Assembly (NCBI GenBank): GCA_030631085.1
Contig: DAOVLV010000023.1
Location: 1 to 11,288 of the forward strand
Direction of reading: 5' to 3'
DNA: 11,288 bases
DNA from: Planctomycetales bacterium
GTDB lineage: Bacteria; Planctomycetota; Phycisphaerae; SM23-33
In this document: one piece after another, positions 7,184 through 11,288 of the stretch
Layout of the letters: every line of letters starts with the position of its first letter
Position numbering within the stretch: position 1 is the stretch's first letter
Notes under the pieces: model-generated
The model's input: the letters and a program-made list of their open reading frames with translations, nothing else
What the model was told of the DNA's origin: nothing
Database searches by the model: none
Made by a program: the position numbers and the translations under genes

Positions 7184-7201
7184 ATAATTTCTATAACCCG
7201 C

Positions 7202-7528
7202 TTACTCGCCTGCCAGCGCCTCTTCGACGGTGTCATAGATGTCGAAGAGTTTTGTCAGGCAGGTTGTTTCCAGCAGTTCGCGTACGGAAGCGGCTGGGCG
7301 GGCGAGCCTGATCTGCCCGGCGTGATGTCGGCACTTGAGGTGCCCGACGATAATCGCGCCGAGTCCTACCGAGCAGATGAAGTCCATCCCCTTCAGGTCC
7401 AGAACGATGACGGGGATGTGTTCGGCTGCGAGTTGCTCCAGTTTTCCCTGGAGGCTCTCGGCGTTGGATATGGAGACCGAGCCGGTAATGGTAAGGACAA
7501 CGGCGTTGTCGCGTTTCGTTACATCCAT
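7202..7528 (-). CDS. STAS-domain protein, anti-sigma factor antagonist-like (SpoIIAA/RsbV type)
   Basis: The 108-residue protein is essentially one STAS domain: a beta-strand opening VVLTITGSVSISNAESL (10-26), then VIVLDLKGMDFICSVGLGAII (about 40-60), and a final helix ELLETTCLTKLFDIYDTVEEAL. In SpoIIAA and RsbV the signature is D-S-S/T-G-L-G, and the Ser is phosphorylated by the cognate anti-sigma kinase. Here it reads C-S-V-G-L-G: the first Ser (S53) is kept, but the preceding Asp is Cys, so phosphorylation may still occur but the local chemistry differs. It lies 45 bases after the RsbW-like gene and is the last gene of this unit. AAGGAG (7573-7568) is too far upstream to serve ATG 7528; in-frame ATT 7564 or ATA 7561 near it would be rare starts. 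Confidence 0.88.
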   Translation of the reverse strand: MDVTKRDNAVVLTITGSVSISNAESLQGKLEQLAAEHIPVIVLDLKGMDFICSVGLGAIIVGHLKCRHHAGQIRLARPAASVRELLETTCLTKLFDIYDTVEEALAGE

Positions 7529-7573
7529 CGTGAGCGGCGTGTTGTGAGACGAGTCTGTTATAATCGTCTCCTT

Positions 7574-7999
7574 CTAATTATGTCCGGCGAGGTGTGGTAG
7601 TCCTGTACACCGGCGCTTGGCCATGCGGACTTCGTTGCCGCGATCATTATAGGACACTTCGTCCATGTAGGCTCTCATCAGCATAATCCCCCTGCCGGAG
7701 GGTTTTTCGAGGTTTTCATCGGCGGTGGGGTCGGGTACGGCTGCAGGGTTGAATCCGGCGCCCTCGTCGCAGACGGTAATCGTCGTCTGTTCGGCCCTGA
7801 CGTCGGCCGATACCCTGACCTTCCTTGCGCGGTCGAAATTGTTACCGTGCTTGATGGCATTTATCAATGCCTCTTCCAGCGACAGGCGTATTGCGAAGCG
7901 GTCGTCTTCGCTGTAACCGGCGGCGACAGCAAGCGAGAGAACCTCCTCGGTCAGGTGCCTCGCGGCGGTCAGGTCGGTGGGAATACTCTTGTCAATCAT
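7574..7999 (-). CDS. RsbW/SpoIIAB-like anti-sigma regulatory factor (GHKL serine kinase)
   Basis: This is a 141-residue protein with the GHKL ATPase boxes in order: N-box SLEEALINAIKHGN (40-53; E42/E43 as catalytic base, N47 as Mg ligand), G1 box CDEGAGFNP (77-85), and G2 box SGRGIMLMRAYMDEV (101-115). Members of this family bind a sigma factor or another partner and phosphorylate a STAS-domain antagonist on Ser. The gene lies between two STAS genes (27 bases after one, 45 before the other), so either or both could be its substrate. No sigma factor is adjacent, so its target may be a different protein. ATG 7999 is the natural start; only a weak purine stretch precedes it. Confidence 0.9.
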   Translation of the reverse strand: MIDKSIPTDLTAARHLTEEVLSLAVAAGYSEDDRFAIRLSLEEALINAIKHGNNFDRARKVRVSADVRAEQTTITVCDEGAGFNPAAVPDPTADENLEKPSGRGIMLMRAYMDEVSYNDRGNEVRMAKRRCTGLPHLAGHN

Positions 8000-8026
8000 G
8001 TTTATAGTAAGTCCAACCCCGGCGAC

Positions 8027-8389
8027 CTAAGAGGACGCTTCCGCGACGGCCTCGCTGCGATCGGCGCATGTCTTAAAAACCTCGTTCAAACGGGTAATCG
8101 TGAACGCCTCGTAAATCGGCGGACTGATATTGCACAACACAAGCCTTCCGTTGCTTTGACGAGCACGCTTGTTGAGAGTTATCAGCATACTCAGGGCGCT
8201 GCTGGACATGTGGTCAACGCTGGTGAAATCCAGCACAAGCCTGACGCCGTCGGACTCGGCGATTATGCCGGACAACGCCTCGGAAATCTGCGAAATGCTC
8301 ATCTCGTCGAGTATCTTCCTGTCGGTCAACTCGACGATTGTTACGTCGCCTGCCTTGAGAACTTTCAGCCTGGAGCCCTGTTCTTCCAT
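8027..8389 (-). CDS. STAS-domain protein, anti-anti-sigma type
   Basis: This is a 120-residue STAS protein: VTIVELTDRKILDEMSI (16-32), the core VRLVLDFTSVDHMSSSALSMLI (49-70), a conserved strand GRLVLCNISP (81-90), and a final helix region ITRLNEVF. At the phosphorylation loop it has M-S-S-S-A-L-S, which keeps several Ser residues but replaces the usual D-S-x-G by S-S-S-A. Start ATG 8389 is strongly preferred over an upstream GTG (8410), because AGGAG (8401-8397) sits 7 bases before it. A good promoter lies just upstream (8421-8450), so this gene heads the STAS-RsbW-STAS unit. Confidence 0.88.
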   Translation of the reverse strand: MEEQGSRLKVLKAGDVTIVELTDRKILDEMSISQISEALSGIIAESDGVRLVLDFTSVDHMSSSALSMLITLNKRARQSNGRLVLCNISPPIYEAFTITRLNEVFKTCADRSEAVAEASS

Positions 8390-8396
8390 CAATTTA

Positions 8397-8401
8397 CTCC
8401 T
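8397..8401 (-). promoter_or_regulatory. Ribosome binding site deciding the start of the STAS gene
   Basis: AGGAG on the minus strand stands 7 bases before ATG 8389, with TAAATTG between. It lies inside the longer GTG-initiated frame, which makes that longer start unlikely. Confidence 0.7.
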
Positions 8402-8420
8402 TTGTAACACCTTCGCAGGG

Positions 8421-8450
8421 ATGATACGTCGGTAACGGTAATAATGTCAA
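8421..8450 (-). promoter_or_regulatory. Putative sigma-70 promoter of the STAS-RsbW-STAS unit
   Basis: TTGACA (8450-8445), identical to the -35 consensus, is followed after 18 bases by TATCAT (8426-8421). The kinase stop codon (8477-8479) lies 27 bases upstream, so the cassette can be transcribed independently of the kinase. The predicted leader is about 25 bases and contains the AGGAG. Confidence 0.6.
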
Positions 8451-8476
8451 GCGCATCAGGGTCGGGTGATGTTTCG

Positions 8477-9712
8477 CTACAGAAGAAATTGGATAATGTT
8501 GGCCATAACGCTTGCTACCAGCAGCGCCAGTAAAATGTAGATCAGCACGTATTTTACCTCGTCGTCGGCCTGGAACAGCATCTCCGGGGCGGGTTGTTCT
8601 TCTTCCTGAATCAGGGTCGAGAGCGACTTGGCGTCCAGCATCTTGTGGACCTGCAAAGGCGGTTCGCCTCTGGCAACGGATACAAGGTCGAGCAGCAGAT
8701 CGGCGGTGGATGCGTATCGGTCCTGAGGCTTCTTCGCCATCATTACCTCCACGACCTCGCCCAGTCCGACCGACAGCGATATGTTTATATGGTCGGGGGG
8801 GGTCAGCGTTTCCTTGAGGTGTTTGTTCATAACGGCTACGGGCGTTTCGGCTTCGAAAGGTACTTGTCCGGTTATCATGTGATACAGCGTCGCGCCGAGT
8901 CCGTAGATGTCTGCGCGGAAGTCGATGTCCATATCGCCTCGAATCTGCTCCGGGGAGATATAATACGGTGTACCGTAGGCCTTACCTGCTTCTGCCTGGG
9001 CGGCCTGGGCGTCTTCGGCCAGACGCGCCAGACCCATGTCTGCCAGTTTCGCAATGCCTTCGGTGGTGATCATGATGTTCTTGGGTTTGACGTCGCGGTG
9101 GATCAGTCCTCGCTCGTGAGAGTGGGCGAGTGCTTCGGCGATCTGAATGGTTATTTTCAGGGCTTCGGCCTCGCTGAAAACCTTTCCTTCGTCCAGTTCG
9201 TCATAGACGGTGTGTCCTTCGACGTACTCCATGACGAAGTAGTGGTATCCGCCCGATTCGCCTACGTCGAATGCCTGGACGATGTTGGCGTGGTTGAGTT
9301 TGGCGGCGGCTTTTCCTTCCTTGTAGAACCGCTCGACGTATTCGGGGTTTTCGCTGTACCGTTTCGGGAGAACCTTGATGGCGACCAGGCGGTCCAGGCT
9401 CAACTGTCTGGCCTTGAATACCGTCGCCATCGCCCCGGAACCGAGTTTGGAGAGTATCTGGTATCCGGGAATTTGCTGGGTGGGGCGAATTACCTCCACC
9501 GCCTTGACCACGCGCTGCAACTGACTGGTTGTAACGATGCCTTGGTCAACCATGACGCCGGCCAGGCTGCATTGGCGATCGTCCGCCTTAAGGTGTTCCT
9601 GCTCGGCGGCGCACTCGGCTACTTCCTCGACAGTAGCGAGGTGCTTCTCCAGCACGATTCGCTTAATTTCGCTGTCGCTGGCCGCTGTTGACTTGGTTTC
9701 GTTGTCGGTCAC
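8477..9712 (-). CDS. Hanks-type Ser/Thr protein kinase with C-terminal membrane anchor
   Basis: This is a 411-residue protein. An N-terminal helical region (about 12-75) carries two phrases of similar design, VLEKHLATVEEVAE and VMVDQGIVTTSQLQRVV, that resemble type II secretion ATPase N-terminal (MshEN-like) modules. The kinase domain (about 84-345) has P-loop GSGAMATVF (91-99), K113 in VAIKVL, E132, HRDVKPKN (205-212), DMG (225-227, in place of DFG), GTPYYISPEQ (247-256) and ADIYGLG (267-273). The active-site residues are intact. Residues 388-410 form one transmembrane helix near the C-terminus, placing the kinase in the cytoplasm with almost no outer domain. It starts with GTG at 9712; the weak AAGAGA suggests modest translation. 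Its neighbours, the STAS and RsbW-like genes, make it a candidate input to partner switching, but this is inference. Confidence 0.93.
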   Translation of the reverse strand: MTDNETKSTAASDSEIKRIVLEKHLATVEEVAECAAEQEHLKADDRQCSLAGVMVDQGIVTTSQLQRVVKAVEVIRPTQQIPGYQILSKLGSGAMATVFKARQLSLDRLVAIKVLPKRYSENPEYVERFYKEGKAAAKLNHANIVQAFDVGESGGYHYFVMEYVEGHTVYDELDEGKVFSEAEALKITIQIAEALAHSHERGLIHRDVKPKNIMITTEGIAKLADMGLARLAEDAQAAQAEAGKAYGTPYYISPEQIRGDMDIDFRADIYGLGATLYHMITGQVPFEAETPVAVMNKHLKETLTPPDHINISLSVGLGEVVEVMMAKKPQDRYASTADLLLDLVSVARGEPPLQVHKMLDAKSLSTLIQEEEQPAPEMLFQADDEVKYVLIYILLALLVASVMANIIQFLL

Positions 9713-9784
9713 GCTTTGGGTCTCTTATAGATACTGGAAGATTTATTTCGTTTTTCGTGCCCTGTCGCTCCGACGCCTATAATT

Positions 9785-9811
9785 CTTATACTCTACGAGC
9801 GTATCCGTCAA
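9785..9811 (-). promoter_or_regulatory. Possible promoter for the Ser/Thr kinase gene
   Basis: On the minus strand TTGACG (9811-9806) is followed by TATAAG (9790-9785) with a 15-base spacer, or TAAGAA with 17. It falls in the 110-base gap between the radical SAM stop (9823) and the kinase start (9712). The spacing is imperfect, so the call is weak. Confidence 0.35.
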
Positions 9812-9822
9812 GCATTGTTCTT

Positions 9823-10860
9823 TTACGGACAGTACACTGTTGCCGGACCGAGGCGATCACGGAAGTGTCCGTTCTCAAATAACCATCGACGAACGGACCA
9901 GCATAAATGGCACTGACCGGCGTATCCGTCCGCCTGCTCGACGTAACCGAGCCGCTCGGCTTCGGCCATCAGCGCCACCGGGCCGGAGCGCGCCAGCAGG
10001 TTTAATACGTCAACCGGCGGAACAAGTTTTCCACCGTTATTCATATCGGCAAAGTGATTGTAGAGGTTTTGCCATAACTGTCCCACCGAATCGGTATCGG
10101 TTACCCGTCCCAGTATAATTCCCGCGCAAGTTCCCGGACAGACGATCCCCTCACCGTCGATATGGACGTGGCGCGAACGCAACAGCCTGTTGTAGCAGGG
10201 TTTATCGGCAAAGGCCGCCGCCGGCTTCGTCGGTAGCAGACCCGCCAGTTCAACGGACGCCCTGCCGGCGAGGCGGTCCCGATTTTTTTCGGCATAAGCG
10301 GTAAATACTCGTTTCCGCTGCTCTTGTGTCATCGAATCGGTATCAAAACCCTCTGTCGCCCAGTCGAGCCAGCGGACGCGGATACGGTCCGGGCCAAGAA
10401 CTTCCTCGCCGATACGCGCCAGCAGACGCACTCGCTCAATGGGGACGAATTGCTGGTGGTACGGATCAGACGAAATCGCCAGCCTTCCCATCCCGGCTTC
10501 GTTCAGTGCCGCCAGGTGGTCGCTGATAATTTTTTCGTCGGTCGCCCAGAAAGCGTTGGTCTCGACGGCTTCAGCCGGTTCCAGGCCGGCGACCTTCGCC
10601 CGGCGGAGCAGTTCGATGAGCGTTTCCCATCGTCCGAACGGTTCGCCTCCGCCGATGTGGATCCGGCAGCCGTGAGGCGAGGCATTTTGGAGACCTTCCC
10701 AGAACGCCAGACCCGCCTCGACGCTCATGTCGCCCTCGGCCTCCGGTGACGAGCAGACGTAACACGAAGCGCACCGCGCATTGCACCAGTACGTCAGCAT
10801 CAGCCCGGCGAAGGACCAGTATTTCACCGGCATCGGTTTGGAGCGGTCGAATTTCCGCAT
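9823..10860 (-). CDS. Radical SAM protein with SPASM-like C-terminal cysteines
   Basis: This is a 345-residue protein. Its radical SAM [4Fe-4S] motif is CNARCASC (C26, C30, C33), with an additional C36, and the SAM-binding motif is GGGEPF (70-75). The N-terminal TIM-barrel part is followed by a Cys-rich end: C222, VCPGTC (C241, C245), CHLC (C317, C320) and C344 two residues before the stop. This spacing resembles the auxiliary Fe-S cluster region (SPASM or Twitch) of enzymes that modify peptides or proteins, although exact membership cannot be settled. HVHIDGEGIVCPG fits the usual strand before the auxiliary cluster. No precursor-peptide gene or maturase partner is seen nearby, so the substrate is unknown. 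ATG 10860 has no strong ribosome site. The gene lies between a nuclease gene and the kinase, all on the same strand. Confidence 0.9.
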   Translation of the reverse strand: MRKFDRSKPMPVKYWSFAGLMLTYWCNARCASCYVCSSPEAEGDMSVEAGLAFWEGLQNASPHGCRIHIGGGEPFGRWETLIELLRRAKVAGLEPAEAVETNAFWATDEKIISDHLAALNEAGMGRLAISSDPYHQQFVPIERVRLLARIGEEVLGPDRIRVRWLDWATEGFDTDSMTQEQRKRVFTAYAEKNRDRLAGRASVELAGLLPTKPAAAFADKPCYNRLLRSRHVHIDGEGIVCPGTCAGIILGRVTDTDSVGQLWQNLYNHFADMNNGGKLVPPVDVLNLLARSGPVALMAEAERLGYVEQADGYAGQCHLCWSVRRWLFENGHFRDRLGPATVYCP

Positions 10861-10869
10861 AATGACATT

Positions 10870-10905
10870 GTAACCATTCGTAACCTGGTTACTGAAGTAA
10901 CCAGG
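10870..10905. repeat. GTAACC repeat cluster with a perfect hairpin upstream of the radical SAM gene
   Basis: GTAACC occurs at 10870-10875, 10880-10885 and 10897-10902, with the reverse complement GGTTAC at 10887-10892. CCTGGTTACT (10884-10893) and AGTAACCAGG (10896-10905) form a perfect 10-base inverted repeat with a 2-base loop (or a 9-base stem with a 4-base loop). It fills most of the 51-base gap between the nuclease stop and the radical SAM start. No T-run follows on the minus strand, so it may be an operator or an mRNA structure rather than a terminator. Confidence 0.55.
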
Positions 10906-10911
10906 CCTCTT

Positions 10912-11288
10912 CTAACGTGAACACAGTTTCGCGTACGGACAGTTTTTGCAGAGCGACTTGTCGGTATCGCTGATGCGTTGAAATTGTCCTGCCCGTCGGC
11001 AATGGACCAGTTCGGTCGCCAAGTCTGCAAGGCGTTGCTGAGCGGCGGCGATGGTTTCCGGTGTTGCGCCGAAGCGGTGCGAGACGCCCGCACGAAGGAA
11101 ATAGACCATCGCATCGGCGATTTCTGTATCGAAGGCTTTTCCGGCGGCGGCGAGGTATGTTGTCATCTGCAACTCGTACCGCATGGCGTGTTCGGCGGCC
11201 TGTTCGGGGGTGATGCGGTCGGATTTATAGTCCACCACATGCCACGCCCCTTCGATATCCTGATACAGCAGATCGATCTGGCCCGTAA
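10912..11288 (-). CDS. C-terminal end of a RecB-family (PD-(D/E)XK) nuclease, possibly AddA/AddB-like helicase-nuclease, partial
   Basis: Only the last 125 residues are visible; the frame is open at base 11288 and ends at TAG 10914-10912. It contains the RecB-family nuclease motifs: GQIDLLY (motif II Asp), WHVVDYKSDR (motif III D-x-K) and YELQMTTYLAAAG (motif IV with Gln and Tyr). Near the end CKNCPYAKLC gives CX2CX5C, the C-terminal triplet of the 'iron-staple' Fe-S cluster in AddB, Cas4 and Dna2; the fourth Cys would lie before the nuclease motifs and is outside the window. The motif style otherwise suits UvrD/AddA-type helicase-nucleases, so the precise family is open. A role in double-strand break end processing is likely from the family. 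Confidence 0.85.
   Translation of the reverse strand, partial: TGQIDLLYQDIEGAWHVVDYKSDRITPEQAAEHAMRYELQMTTYLAAAGKAFDTEIADAMVYFLRAGVSHRFGATPETIAAAQQRLADLATELVHCRRAGQFQRISDTDKSLCKNCPYAKLCSR

Noticed and set aside
8390..8410. Longer GTG start for the STAS gene
   Set aside because: A strong AGGAG lies inside that extension at the right distance for ATG 8389.
8594..9691. Long plus-strand frame of 365 codons
   Set aside because: It is an exact antisense shadow of the Ser/Thr kinase, which has all catalytic motifs.

Overview
The window looks like chromosomal DNA of a Planctomycetota bacterium, probably a Phycisphaerae-like lineage. This is inferred from the gene mix: a Hanks-type kinase beside STAS and RsbW-like genes, a solitary MlaE permease, a DegT/UroD pair, and dispersed palindromic repeats in the spacers. 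No rRNA or marker gene confirms it. Coding density is high. I found no tRNA, rRNA, CRISPR array, IS element or prophage gene.

Left part (1-2444, minus strand): one reading frame open across the window edge encodes a fusion of the glycine cleavage T-protein (GcvT) to a divergent serine hydroxymethyltransferase (GlyA). It is cut off at base 1. A plausible promoter lies just upstream at 2477-2504. This is the most striking object in the window, because the two enzymes share 5,10-methylene-tetrahydrofolate.

Middle part (2562-7179, plus strand): a DUF547-type lipoprotein overlaps by 4 bases an MlaE-family lipid-transport permease that has no MlaF or MCE partner beside it. A large inverted repeat follows, then a small Mpo1/DUF962-like membrane protein, a CCCACGGG hairpin, a DegT/DnrJ/EryC1-family PLP enzyme, a palindrome-rich spacer of about 200 bases, and a uroporphyrinogen-decarboxylase-superfamily protein.

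Right part (7202-11288, minus strand, convergent with the middle block): in transcription order, the C-terminal end of a RecB-family nuclease with an AddB/Cas4-like cysteine triplet, a radical SAM enzyme with extra C-terminal cysteines, a membrane-anchored Ser/Thr kinase, and a compact STAS / RsbW-like / STAS cassette with its own good promoter. The last three genes look like a partner-switching regulator, with the kinase as a possible input. No sigma factor or PP2C phosphatase is in view.

All functions are read from motifs by eye. No database search was possible.
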